Assembly: GCA_035690495.1 (NCBI GenBank)
Contig: DASSKK010000022.1
Coordinates: 1 to 39,969, forward strand
Direction: 5' to 3'
Source: DASSKK01 sp035690495
GTDB lineage: Bacteria; Actinomycetota; Actinomycetes; Propionibacteriales; Nocardioidaceae
Length of the DNA: 39,969 bases
Part shown: positions 31,513 through 39,869 of the stretch, in pieces
Numbering within the stretch: the stretch's first letter is position 1
Layout: each line of letters opens with the position of its first letter
The notes under the pieces: generated by a model
What the model was told of the DNA's origin: nothing
Database searches by the model: none
The model's input: the letters and a program-made list of their open reading frames with translations, nothing else
Program-made: the position numbers and the translations under genes

Positions 31513-32214
31513 ATGGCACGCACCAAGAAGCGACCCGGAGACCCAACCCTTGCGGTCGGGTACGTGCGAGTTTCCACCGATGAGCAGGCATCCTCCGGCG
31601 CAGGTCTCGATGCCCAGAAGGCAGCCATCAACGCCGAGGTCGAGCGCCGGGGCTGGCAACTCGTCGAGGTCTTCACCGATGCCGGCGCCTCCGGCAAGTC
31701 GCTGGACGGGCGACCGGCCCTCACGGACGCTCTTCGCGCAGTTGAGACTGGCGAAGCGGGCACCCTCGTCGTCTCGAAGCTTGACCGTCTCTCCCGGTCG
31801 TTGCTGGATTTCGCTGGGCTGATGCAGCGTGCCCAAGATGTCGGCTGGAACTTGGTGGCCCTCGACCTCGGGATCGACCTGTCCACCCCGGCGGGTGAGT
31901 TCTTGGCGTCTGTGATGGCTTCGGCGGCGCAGTGGGAACGCAGGATCATCGGCCAGCGAACCAGGGATGCTCTGGCGGCGCGTCGTGCCGCAGGCGTGCG
32001 CCTGGGTCGGCCGAGTGGAGTTTCTCTGGAGACGCTGGACCGCATCGTCGCAGCACGCGCGGAAGGTATGTCGTTGGCGAAGATCGCCGACAACCTCAAT
32101 GCGGATGAGGTGCCCACTGCGCAGGGTGGTGCGCGCTGGCATGCGTCAACGGTTCGCGCGGTCTTGCAGTCGGCTGCTGCGACGGGCGCGCTGTCGGTCT
32201 CCGGCGACAGCTGA
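31513..32214 (+). CDS. Serine recombinase, resolvase/invertase type
   Basis: 233 residues from ATG 31513. The catalytic domain has the nucleophile S21 in GYVRVSTDEQ, then LVVSKLDRLSRSLLDFAGLM and GEFLASVMASAAQWERRIIG. The long helix leads into a C-terminal region with a Hin-like HTH (DRIVAARAEGMSLAKIADNL) and a recombinase-like end (WHASTVRAVL). The size is between small resolvases (~185) and large integrases (>450). The 26-bp dyad just upstream is a candidate target. It may resolve dimers of the element or invert DNA. Confidence 0.9.
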   Translation: MARTKKRPGDPTLAVGYVRVSTDEQASSGAGLDAQKAAINAEVERRGWQLVEVFTDAGASGKSLDGRPALTDALRAVETGEAGTLVVSKLDRLSRSLLDFAGLMQRAQDVGWNLVALDLGIDLSTPAGEFLASVMASAAQWERRIIGQRTRDALAARRAAGVRLGRPSGVSLETLDRIVAARAEGMSLAKIADNLNADEVPTAQGGARWHASTVRAVLQSAAATGALSVSGDS

Positions 32215-32328
32215 GTGGAAAGCGGTGGGCGGGTGCCAATCGCTTCGTGTGCGCGCGCCGCGGGGCCAGGACTTCTTCTCCATCGCGGGAACGGACGTTG
32301 CGCACCATTGGGTGTCCGCAGGTGGGTG

Positions 32329-34101
32329 CTACGGCAGCGAGGAGAGAATGCCTTGCAGCCAGGCGCCTTCACGGTCCATGTTGAAGGTGAACGGTGAGTG
32401 GAACACGGCCTTGTTGAAGCCTCGCCCGGTGGGTTTGAGGTCGGCTTCGCACCATGCGATGTCGAGGCGATGTTTCAGGACTGAGGCGACCATGTACTCG
32501 TTTTGGGCGTGGTAGGACTCCGAGGACACCATCACCACATGTTTCGGGTTGACGGATAGGCACGTGTTGAACAAGGCGCTGCCGGCGTAGCCACCGATCA
32601 CGTCCGCGTGCCGGAACATCGCTGCCTGTTCGGCGAGTGGGTAGTCCTCCGGATGCACCACGTCGAACCCATGGGCGGCGAACAGGTCCTCTACATCTTC
32701 GGCGTTGCGGCAGGGTCTTTTCGTGCCACGTCGGGCGCAGAAGAACTTCCGGGGCCGCTCACGGTCCTCTGCGTGGACGGCGAGCCGGTCGCTGACCTGT
32801 CGCCACACCCGTTCGATCTCGAGGTGTACGTAGTCGGGTTGGGAGAACATCGGGGTGGCGGCGTACAGCCGTTCCACAGTCACATCATCACGGCGAACCA
32901 CCACGTCATCGGCCGGAACACCTGCGGCCGCGTACAAGTCGAGTTCCCACTGTGCGAGTTCCCGGTTCTTGACCAGCAGTAGGGCCTTGAGGTCGGGTTC
33001 GGCCGCTTTCGCCGTCCGCCAGGCCCACAGGCGGGACAGTTGTTCGGTGATGGCGTGCCCGAAGTGGCCGCGAAACTCGGAGTCGAGGTAGAAGTAGGCG
33101 CCGGCCAGGTGTTCGACCGACGCTGCTTTCGGGGTGGCTGCGAACAAGGGGGTGAGCCGGCGCAGATGCCGGTTGTTGAGGGACGGCCGCTGGTTGTGGC
33201 GGAACGTGTCGGGGAGGATCACGTTGCCTTGCCAGGCGACCTGGCCGGGGGCACAGGTCACGTTCCGGTAGGTCCGTAGCGACATCTTCGGCGCGTCATA
33301 GCCGGTCGGGAGCGGACGGCCGCCGCCAGACCCGGACTCGCGGACGGTCGCACGTGACGCGAAGTCCACACCGGGCCGTGTCGAAACGGTGTCCCCTGCC
33401 GTGGGGCCGCGTCGCCGCAGAAACTCGCCGGTCTGCTCGTCGCGGAGTTTCGCGCGGGCGGTGACCCGGCTGGTGACCAACACATGTCGGCCTCGGATCG
33501 TCAACTCACCTATGGCGGCGGCGAGACGACGCCGGTCCGCTTCGGCGCCGCGGGGCTTGTTGTCGATCGGGGGTTTGAGTCGTTCCTGTGTCAGCGACCC
33601 CAGCAAGGCGGCCAGGCCGGTGTCGTCGCTCGTGTCATCGGTGTCGGCGTCACGGATCAGGTAGGCGCCGCCACGGCGCAGGTGCAAGAACGCGGTTCGG
33701 AACAGGTCGGCGCGGTCGCTGTCCGACCCATTGGTGTCGTCCACGATCACGTCGAAGGGAGCCTCGGCGGTCAGGGCGATGTGCCTGTCGGGGTTCGCTG
33801 CCTCAAAGACGTGCACGTCCGCGGTGTCGGTCAACAGGGCGTGTATAGGGCTGTCGTCCTCATCGGACAGGAAGGCAACGCACGGGGTACTGGCCGGCAT
33901 GTCCACACAGGCGTCCACGTCGTCGAGGAACATCGTCAGTGCCCGGTCGAGGCTCCATCCGGCCTGTTCGGCCTTGGCGCTCAGTGGGAGCGAGTGGGGG
34001 GCAGCGCGACGGTCACTGCGCACTCGTGATGGGACTCGAGCCCGGGCACGTAACGCAGTGTTGACAACTGTCCATCGGCGCATGGGGTTTGCGCGGCTCA
34101 C
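32329..34101 (-). CDS. GT61-type glycosyltransferase fused to a methyltransferase-like N-terminal domain
   Basis: 590 residues. The C-terminal ~300 are a GT61/DUF563 domain: AYFYLDSEFRGHFGHAITEQ, RKFFCARRGTKRPCRN, VHPEDYPLAEQAAMFRHADV, IGGYAGSALFNTCL. Residues about 60-210 have a Rossmann-like layout, APFDVIVDDTNGSDSDRADL then LRRGGAYLIRDAD, as in sugar or lipid-linked methyltransferases, but no clear SAM-binding Gly motif is seen. The enzyme probably adds a sugar to a surface glycan. Its start overlaps the deacetylase stop by 4 bases (ATGA). Confidence 0.82.
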   Translation of the reverse strand: MSRANPMRRWTVVNTALRARARVPSRVRSDRRAAPHSLPLSAKAEQAGWSLDRALTMFLDDVDACVDMPASTPCVAFLSDEDDSPIHALLTDTADVHVFEAANPDRHIALTAEAPFDVIVDDTNGSDSDRADLFRTAFLHLRRGGAYLIRDADTDDTSDDTGLAALLGSLTQERLKPPIDNKPRGAEADRRRLAAAIGELTIRGRHVLVTSRVTARAKLRDEQTGEFLRRRGPTAGDTVSTRPGVDFASRATVRESGSGGGRPLPTGYDAPKMSLRTYRNVTCAPGQVAWQGNVILPDTFRHNQRPSLNNRHLRRLTPLFAATPKAASVEHLAGAYFYLDSEFRGHFGHAITEQLSRLWAWRTAKAAEPDLKALLLVKNRELAQWELDLYAAAGVPADDVVVRRDDVTVERLYAATPMFSQPDYVHLEIERVWRQVSDRLAVHAEDRERPRKFFCARRGTKRPCRNAEDVEDLFAAHGFDVVHPEDYPLAEQAAMFRHADVIGGYAGSALFNTCLSVNPKHVVMVSSESYHAQNEYMVASVLKHRLDIAWCEADLKPTGRGFNKAVFHSPFTFNMDREGAWLQGILSSLP

Positions 34102-35021
34102 TTGGGATCGCTATCCGGATGCGTTGGGGCGCTCATCAGGGCCTCGTAGGAGACACGACGTTGTCCGGGTGGGGCTTGTTCGTCAAGGTTCCACCGTGAC
34201 GGGTGGGCGAGGATTGCGGTCACATGCCCATACCGCAGGTCGGGGGTTTCGTGGCGGTGTCGGCCGCGACCGGCCCGGTCGGGAACCATGCGGACCTGTC
34301 CGCCGGTGTCGGTGATGTAGGCGTCGCGTGGAATGTCGTAGCCCTCGTATGCCAGCCCGAAGTCGTGCATGGATCGTGTGCCCACTCGCACCGTGTGCCC
34401 CTTGAACCGGATCGTCTGCGGGTGGCGGCTGGTCTCGGTGAACAGGTCGAGGTTGCGGAACCCGATCCGGCGAGCCAGCTTGCCGCCATGTGCGGCAGAA
34501 CCGGTGATGTTGAGTCCGGTGGACCGTAGGGCGTGGAGTTCTCGGGCGAGCACGTCGTACGGGTCGGTGCGGGTGCGCAACGCTTCCGCGATCACATTGT
34601 TGTGCAAGGCGACCTCGTGGCCGAGGTCCTGAATCTCGTGCAGGGCGTCGAACATGTCCCGATACCGGCCGACCAGCCGCCCATCCTTGCGGGGACCGTA
34701 ATACCAGGCCGTGTGCAACACACAGAACGTCGAGCGGACACCGTGCCGGGCTTCCCAACGTGCAATAGCGAGAGCGTTCTCCAGATCGCCGTCTATGTCG
34801 TGCCGGATCAGGGTCACACGGTCCATCGGGGTCGCATCCGGCGCGGTGGCCTCCGCGAGCGTCATATGTGGCCGATCGGCGGTAGCTCCGAGGATCAGAC
34901 CGGCGTAGTCGTCGGCGTAATAGCGGCGGTTGCCGAGGAACCGATTGCGCTGCGACACCCACAACCGACGGGGGATACGGGGCGGGCGGCGGAAAGGGAG
35001 CCACGGCCACACGGATGTCAC
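34098..35021 (-). CDS. Polysaccharide deacetylase-like protein (NodB fold)
   Basis: 307 residues. The metal motif is LIRHDIDGDLENALAIARWE (Asp-x-Asp after RH), followed by TFCVLHTAWYYGP and the second-ligand segment GHEVALHNNVIAEAL. ITGSAAHGGKLARRIGF and the end PSRWNLDE match the broader COG0726-like family used on capsule and teichoic glycans. It overlaps genes on both sides by 4 bases, so the three form one translationally coupled operon. The substrate is unknown. Confidence 0.82.
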   Translation of the reverse strand: MTSVWPWLPFRRPPRIPRRLWVSQRNRFLGNRRYYADDYAGLILGATADRPHMTLAEATAPDATPMDRVTLIRHDIDGDLENALAIARWEARHGVRSTFCVLHTAWYYGPRKDGRLVGRYRDMFDALHEIQDLGHEVALHNNVIAEALRTRTDPYDVLARELHALRSTGLNITGSAAHGGKLARRIGFRNLDLFTETSRHPQTIRFKGHTVRVGTRSMHDFGLAYEGYDIPRDAYITDTGGQVRMVPDRAGRGRHRHETPDLRYGHVTAILAHPSRWNLDEQAPPGQRRVSYEALMSAPTHPDSDPK

Positions 35022-35575
35022 CAGTTCGGCGCGGGGTCGCTGGTCGGTCCGCCGCCTGCGCCCCCTGGGGGTGAGCCGTGATCGTCAGATGCGGTTCTCC
35101 GATGAGGACGGGTGATCACGCCCCAGGCAAACCCGCAGGTCATACTCACCAGCGCGGTCAGCCAGGTCAGCGAGTTGATCACGCGGCCCCATAGCGAGCC
35201 CTCCGGGAGGAACACCAGACTCAACTGGCCGGCGGATAAGACGACGAACGCGATGGTGAGGCCGATGGCCGCCCTGGGAGAGATGAGTGCCCGCCGAGTA
35301 GGGGCTGGGCGAACCGGCAATGCCGAGGCTATCGGCTCTAGCTTTGGGCGACTGCGGGGCTCCGTACCAAGTACGTGAGCAAGCCAAGCCGCCTGCTCAC
35401 CATCGAACTGGAACTCGACCGACGACCGAAGTTCGTCCCGATGCGTGACTTGCTGCACGACAGTGAGCCACCAGTAGTCGCCGTCGAACTCCCGCCAGAC
35501 GTGCAGATGCTCCTCATCGCCGACCCAAGAACCGGAGGCCACCAGTTCCGGGTCGATGGGCTGCTGGTCGCTCAC
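35018..35575 (-). CDS. Membrane protein with two helices, first gene of the glycan operon
   Basis: 185 residues from GTG 35575 (VSDQQPIDPELVASGSWVGD); a start at 35596 is possible. The soluble N-terminal ~90 residues (YWWLTVVQQVTHRDELRSSV, and others) are followed by two membrane helices (AIGLTIAFVVLSAGQLSLVF and WLTALVSMTCGFAWGVI) and a short Gly/Pro-rich tail. No family recognised. The 4-base overlap with the deacetylase gene points to a joint role, perhaps anchoring the enzymes. Confidence 0.7.
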   Translation of the reverse strand: MSDQQPIDPELVASGSWVGDEEHLHVWREFDGDYWWLTVVQQVTHRDELRSSVEFQFDGEQAAWLAHVLGTEPRSRPKLEPIASALPVRPAPTRRALISPRAAIGLTIAFVVLSAGQLSLVFLPEGSLWGRVINSLTWLTALVSMTCGFAWGVITRPHRRTASDDHGSPPGGAGGGPTSDPAPNW

Positions 35576-35656
35576 GACTGATCGATCCCCTCTCACTCAG
35601 TTGGCTCGCGATGGCAGCAGGGGCCGATGACTCGCGAGCCGCGGTCACATATCGAT

Positions 35657-35688
35657 GCTACTCATCAGTCTGTAGACCCTTGAGTAGC
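35657..35688. promoter_or_regulatory. 32-bp nested symmetric dyad, operator of the XRE regulator and divergent operon
   Basis: GCTACTC-atca-GTCT-gt-AGAC-cctt-GAGTAGC: perfect outer 7-bp arms, perfect inner 4-bp arms, equal 4-base spacers. It lies in the 133-base gap between the operon start (35575) and the regulator start (35709). The GTCT/AGAC core with spaced outer half-sites is the layout of controller (C-protein) operators. Confidence 0.65.
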
Positions 35689-35708
35689 GCCGCGCCACTG
35701 TTCCGCTG

Positions 35709-35939
35709 GTGGAGGGCGAACTTCAGCGACGAGTCGGCGCCAACCTGCGCCGCATTCGCAAAGCCCGTGGGCTGTCCCAAGAGAAGTTCGCCGAGATGAT
35801 AGGCGTTCATCGGACCTACTGGGGCGGCATCGAGCGTGGCGAACGCAACCTCACATTGCGCAGCCTGGAGCGAATCGCGACCTGGCTGGACGAGGACCCG
35901 GTCAGACTCATGCGGCCGCTTCCTCGTAAGCGACGCTAG
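35709..35939 (+). CDS. XRE-family regulator resembling restriction-modification controller proteins
   Basis: 76 residues from GTG 35709. The HTH LRRIRKARGLSQEKFAEMIG, then VHRTYWGGIERGERNLTLRS and LERIATWLDEDP, is very close in style to C proteins (LSQE...HRTY...ERG.RN). No ribosome-binding site is visible, so the mRNA may be leaderless, as is common for C genes. No methylase or restriction gene is present; the divergent glycan operon is the obvious target. The 32-bp dyad lies 20 bases upstream. Confidence 0.85.
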   Translation: MEGELQRRVGANLRRIRKARGLSQEKFAEMIGVHRTYWGGIERGERNLTLRSLERIATWLDEDPVRLMRPLPRKRR

Positions 35940-36320
35940 GCCGAAGTCTGCCGTCTCCGCACGCGCATCCGGCTGGTTCAGGGCCGCGGAGGCGGTGCGG
36001 ACGATAGAGACCATGACATTAGATGTCATCGCCAACAGGCCCGCGGAAGTTACGCAAGCACAAATCGTGCGTGCCTGGCCACGATCGCGATCTCCGATGA
36101 GCTCGAAGACAGGCTGCGTCTCCGTGACGTGTTGCGGTGAAGGCTGCGACTCATCGCGGCAGCCTCCGCAGGCGGACGCCCACATACCTATCCTTCAGGG
36201 ACGCGAGCGCCCCATACCTACGACTCCGTGTCATATCACCCGTCGCCATGGCTCGTAGACTTATGAGTATCAATCCTGCGACCAAGACATTGCCGAGTGC
36301 GCGATGAAGGGACTCCAACC
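35940..36320. other. Gene-free stretch with one palindrome
   Basis: No convincing coding frame on either strand. It contains the dyad at 36013-36029, listed separately, and a weak ribosome-binding site for the next gene near 36305-36312. Confidence 0.5.
36013..36029. promoter_or_regulatory. 17-bp perfect dyad
   Basis: ATGACAT-TAG-ATGTCAT, perfect 7-bp arms, in the gene-free stretch after the XRE regulator and about 290 bases before the next gene. It is unlike the 32-bp dyad in sequence, so a different binding protein is likely. Confidence 0.5.
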
Positions 36321-36848
36321 GTGATCGAGTGTCAGACTGAACCTTCCAATGAGCTGGTGGCCGCGGCCGTTCGAGACTTGGAAGCGCTCGAAGCTTCCGA
36401 CCCCACCGGTTTCTCAGAGGCTCTGGCCGACAACATCATGGAACCCGACCCGGTGGAGACCGAAGCGTTCCGTTCCGACCAACTCGTGTTCAAGTCGCTG
36501 GCCGCGGTCCGGTATCTCCAAGAGAACGCACAGTCGGTGTTGAAGCGCCGCCGGCGCGGCTCCCAGCAGAAGCGTCGCACCGAAGGGTTCATCCAGAAGG
36601 TCGGCTACGAACGCCGCATCTTGGAGAACGTGAGAAACGGTGTACGGGCCAGGAAGGGCCTCCTGCCGAACGCCCCGAACCCCAGACAGCGCGCGCTGCG
36701 CAGACTCGCATCCGAAAACCTCGCGGGTGCTACGCCGCAGGGCAGATTCCGTGTCTTGGTGATTGAGGAGCAGGACAAGGACAAGGAACGGAAACGGCAG
36801 GCGAAGAAACAACGTCAGGCGGCACGGCGTGCCGATCGCGGACGATGA
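36321..36848 (+). CDS. Hypothetical basic helical protein
   Basis: 175 residues from GTG 36321, preceded by GAAGGGA; GTG 36297 would add eight residues. The acidic N-terminal third (VRDLEALEASDPTGFSEALA) is followed by a very basic remainder (LKRRRRGSQQKRRTEGFIQK, and the tail RQAKKQRQAARRADRGR). This suggests nucleic-acid binding, but no domain is recognised. Flanked by gaps of about 380 and 560 bases. Confidence 0.6.
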   Translation: MIECQTEPSNELVAAAVRDLEALEASDPTGFSEALADNIMEPDPVETEAFRSDQLVFKSLAAVRYLQENAQSVLKRRRRGSQQKRRTEGFIQKVGYERRILENVRNGVRARKGLLPNAPNPRQRALRRLASENLAGATPQGRFRVLVIEEQDKDKERKRQAKKQRQAARRADRGR

Positions 36849-37409
36849 GATCTTTCCCTGGTAACGAAGGCGCATGCTACGGCGGCTTCGCCGTGGGTGG
36901 ACCTGATGCGGTCACCGCGCCGAGACCGGATGGTACGGATCATCACCGGAGCGACGGTTCCCCGTCCCCGACCGGACCCTTCCGACCGGTTGATGCCCGA
37001 GGCTCACACGCTTGACTCTGCCACTCAGAGTGCACCATGGGGGTGCTGTGCGTGTAGCGATCAGGTGCAGTCTCAGAGGCGCGGCGACCGCTACTTGTAA
37101 GTGTACAACGCGAGCACGGTGCCACTGTGACCGCTCGGCCAGTACTTGGCAACAGACCGAGGGCACGAATGACGATGACAGTCAGCCGTGTTGCTCACCC
37201 GTGGCGATGCTGAGGTCATCGCCGACGACGGACGTGACCGCTCGGAGACTCCGGCCTGCACGAAACGGGCAACGGCCTCGCTGCCTTTGGGACTACCCCT
37301 CCGTCGGAGGAGGCCAGCCAGCCCCAACCGGGCATCGGTTTTGAGCTCGACGTACCGCATACGCGCTGACCTGCGCCGACGGATTCCCGCCTGACTTGTG
37401 ACGAGTCCG
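36849..37409. other. Gene-free stretch
   Basis: About 560 bases without a believable gene. A short hairpin GCACC-ATGG-GGGTGC occurs near 37040. The sequence lacks the codon bias of its neighbours in every frame, which suggests decayed or non-coding DNA. Confidence 0.4.
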
Positions 37410-39005
37410 CTACTTCTTGCGTGGCTGGCAGGTGCAGCCGAACGAGATGTCGCCCAGCCGCTCCGCGCTGATCTTCCCGCAGCGACGGCACTCAGTTCGG
37501 TGGGGATCGTAGGCCAGCGAGGGGTTGGTCAGTGGCCCGAGGTAGATGTAGCCATGGTCCTCCGCGATGGTCTGTGCCTTCTCGTAGGGCACCGGCTCGG
37601 GATCGTCGTAGGGACCGAGGGCTGCGCGTTGATGTGCAGCCCACTTGCGCCAGAAGCACGCCCGGCACGTCGCGATGTCGGCGGCGTTGTTGTCGAGAAC
37701 GTAGACGAAGCGGTAGTGGCCGACGTTGCTGCACTGCAGGCAGCGGGTAAGCAGCCAGTCGTCGGGACGAGTGAACGTCTCCAACGCCTCCAAGCCGCCT
37801 CTGCTCAGGATCACCGTGATGTGGGCATCGCAGTAGGTCGGCTTGCTCCGTGTCTTGAAGGCTGCGTTGTTCGAGCAGCCGTCCACTGAGCAGAACTGAT
37901 CGGTTGCCACCCGTTCACGACGTAGAGGCCGTGGCGGCTTCGGCGGTTTGAGTGGGGTTGGCTGGGGCCGCTGGTCGAGCGGGACAGAGCGCAGGCGGTC
38001 ACGTTTGCGCGGGGTGCTCGTCGCCGGGTCCGGCGCGGGCTCGGGAAACAGTTGGGCAACCTCCCTGATGTCAGCGAGCGGCTTGCCGTCGAGGCAGCGC
38101 ACGAAGTCGTCCTCGGTCATGACCTCGATGGCTTGGCCCTTGTCCTGCAACTCGAAGGCCCGACGTGCCTTGCCGGTCACGTTCGAGCCGGAGCGCAGGA
38201 CGGCAGGGTTGATGTCCCCGACGACGAGGACGTTGGTCCGTTTGGTGGTGTTCTGCTCCGGTGTGGCTCCTACACGGGCGCACTCGTGCCGGGCGATGTC
38301 GCGGGTCATGGACATCAGAGCACCCGTGAACACGACGACCCGCCCGTAGAGGTAGCCGTCCGGGTCGGCGTTGGTGTTGACCTCAATCGGCGTGAAGTTC
38401 CGGACCCCGGTGCCGATGGCGACGCTGCCGGTGTAGATGCCGTTGCTCATGCGCCCTATGGACATGTGGTGGGTTGCGGCGAGGTCGGCGAGGTCGGTGA
38501 CTCCCGCTGCCTCCGCCAGAGCTCTCACGACGCCCACTACTCCGTGCGCGTCGGCCAGCGGGTCATGGTGATCGCCCATGTCGAAGCCCAGCAACTCCGC
38601 AACGAAGGGTAGCCGGTAGGTGGGCAGGCTGAGCGCTCGGCGCGCCATGACCATAGTGCAGAGGAACTGCATTTCGGGCCACTCGATGTTGTCCACCGCG
38701 CAGGCGTAGCGGATGACGCCGATGTCGAAGCCCGCATTGTGAGCCACCACGACGTCGTCACCGATGTAGTCCACGATGGCGGGCAGGACGTTGTCCCATC
38801 GCGGGGCATCTCGAACCATCTCGGCGTCGATGCCATGCAGCACCGTGTTGAAGCCGTCGAAGTAGTCCACCTGCTCAGGCGGTCGAATCAGCCAGCGGCG
38901 CTCGTCTACCGGCTGGCCGTTGCGGACCCGGACGAGTCCGACGGCGCACGGCGAGCCCCGGTAGGAGTTGGCGGTCTCGAAGTCGATAGCGGTGAAGTCG
39001 AGCAC
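37410..39005 (-). CDS. DEDDh exonuclease - BRCT - zinc-binding fusion protein
   Basis: 531 residues from GTG 39005, 2 bases after the upstream gene's stop. Exonuclease domain, residues 1-165: D8 and E10 (AIDFETANS), D94 (VVAHNAGFDIG), H147 and D152 (HHDPLADAHG). The BRCT domain is at about 218-305 (YGRVVVFTGALMSMTRDIAR, later TNVLVVGD). A Pro-rich linker (320-365) leads to a C-terminal part with cysteine clusters: C372/C377/C392, C422/C425/C447/C450 and C506/C509/C524/C526. It resembles DnaQ-BRCT proteins of Gram-positives and phages; the zinc part is an extra module. It probably degrades or processes DNA ends. Confidence 0.85.
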   Translation of the reverse strand: MLDFTAIDFETANSYRGSPCAVGLVRVRNGQPVDERRWLIRPPEQVDYFDGFNTVLHGIDAEMVRDAPRWDNVLPAIVDYIGDDVVVAHNAGFDIGVIRYACAVDNIEWPEMQFLCTMVMARRALSLPTYRLPFVAELLGFDMGDHHDPLADAHGVVGVVRALAEAAGVTDLADLAATHHMSIGRMSNGIYTGSVAIGTGVRNFTPIEVNTNADPDGYLYGRVVVFTGALMSMTRDIARHECARVGATPEQNTTKRTNVLVVGDINPAVLRSGSNVTGKARRAFELQDKGQAIEVMTEDDFVRCLDGKPLADIREVAQLFPEPAPDPATSTPRKRDRLRSVPLDQRPQPTPLKPPKPPRPLRRERVATDQFCSVDGCSNNAAFKTRSKPTYCDAHITVILSRGGLEALETFTRPDDWLLTRCLQCSNVGHYRFVYVLDNNAADIATCRACFWRKWAAHQRAALGPYDDPEPVPYEKAQTIAEDHGYIYLGPLTNPSLAYDPHRTECRRCGKISAERLGDISFGCTCQPRKK

Positions 39006-39007
39006 GG

Positions 39008-39610
39008 TTACACCAAGGGCTGCTCGTGCAGGCGTCCCGCGAAATCCTCGGGGAAGTCCGGTACCGTGGCCGCGTTCATGTCCTCGGGCATGATCCACGG
39101 CGTCTTTCCGGTCTTGGGCTGCACGGTGCGCCGACGACGTTCCTCGTCGGCGCACAGCCACGCGCGCCACGCCCTGCCGATGAAGTTGGCGGTCGTGAAG
39201 GCGCGCTGGCTTGCTGTGTCCTCCTTCGGCGTGAAGTGCTCACGCACCGGAAGGGGTGGGAACGTCGGGTCCGTGAGGGCCTTGGATCGTGTCCGGCCCT
39301 TGTAGTCGGTGATGGCGTCGAGGATGCGGGTTTGGTGAGCTTCGACTTCTTCGAGCAGGGCCGCGACATCGGCTACGGCCAGCGGCTTGCCTTCGATGGG
39401 TAGGCCATCAAGCGTGGTGCCGTCAGTCGCCATCACGACGCAGCAGCGCGTCAGTGACCGCACCTTCTCGACGGCGTTTGGGTCGGCGTTGGCGTCGATT
39501 ACCACGGCGTTCGTGTTCGTCACCTGTGTGCCGTCACCGTCCCGGTTGGTGACCCAGACCGCGATCTGATCAGCGTTCGACTGCCGGTCGATCACGGCTA
39601 TGCCTCGCAT
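39008..39610 (-). CDS. Unknown protein coupled to the exonuclease-BRCT gene
   Basis: 200 residues from ATG 39610, which follows GAAGGGGACC; a longer frame exists but lacks such a site. The N-terminal half alternates beta-like and helical segments (MRGIAVIDRQSNADQIAVWV, CCVVMATDGTTLDGLP). The C-terminal half has FIGRAWRAWLCADEERRRR and TGKTPWIMPEDMNAATVPDF. No known domain is recognised. The 2-base gap to the exonuclease gene implies stoichiometric coexpression. Confidence 0.7.
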   Translation of the reverse strand: MRGIAVIDRQSNADQIAVWVTNRDGDGTQVTNTNAVVIDANADPNAVEKVRSLTRCCVVMATDGTTLDGLPIEGKPLAVADVAALLEEVEAHQTRILDAITDYKGRTRSKALTDPTFPPLPVREHFTPKEDTASQRAFTTANFIGRAWRAWLCADEERRRRTVQPKTGKTPWIMPEDMNAATVPDFPEDFAGRLHEQPLV

Positions 39611-39869
39611 CTGGTCCCCTTCATTCAGGCGCCGGCTCGATAACCGGAGGCTAACGAAGACGACCGACACATGAGGGCGGTTCAGTAGAATCGCGTCGAG
39701 GTCCGTGGACTGCCTTGGCTGTTTGGACCTCGGTCGAGGCAGATCGTCGCATCATGAGAGATGTGCGGCTCCTCATGTCTGCTGTGCTCGGATTGGCTGT
39801 GCTGCTTGCTCAACAGCTGCGAAACGTCCCGGAACCTGTCAACCTTTCTGAGACACGTTCTTGAGGTAA
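39611..39869. other. Gap containing the end of an IS3-type element
   Basis: No gene is convincing. The minus-strand sequence GTGTCTCAGAAAGGTTGACA (complement of about 39837-39856) follows the transposase stop and could be the terminal inverted repeat region of the insertion sequence; the exact end cannot be set without the other end. Confidence 0.35.

Noticed and set aside
35709..35939. Complete restriction-modification system suspected because of the C-protein-like regulator
   Set aside because: No methyltransferase with DNA-methylase motifs or restriction nuclease is found nearby; only the HNH protein 7 kb away, which looks like a homing type.
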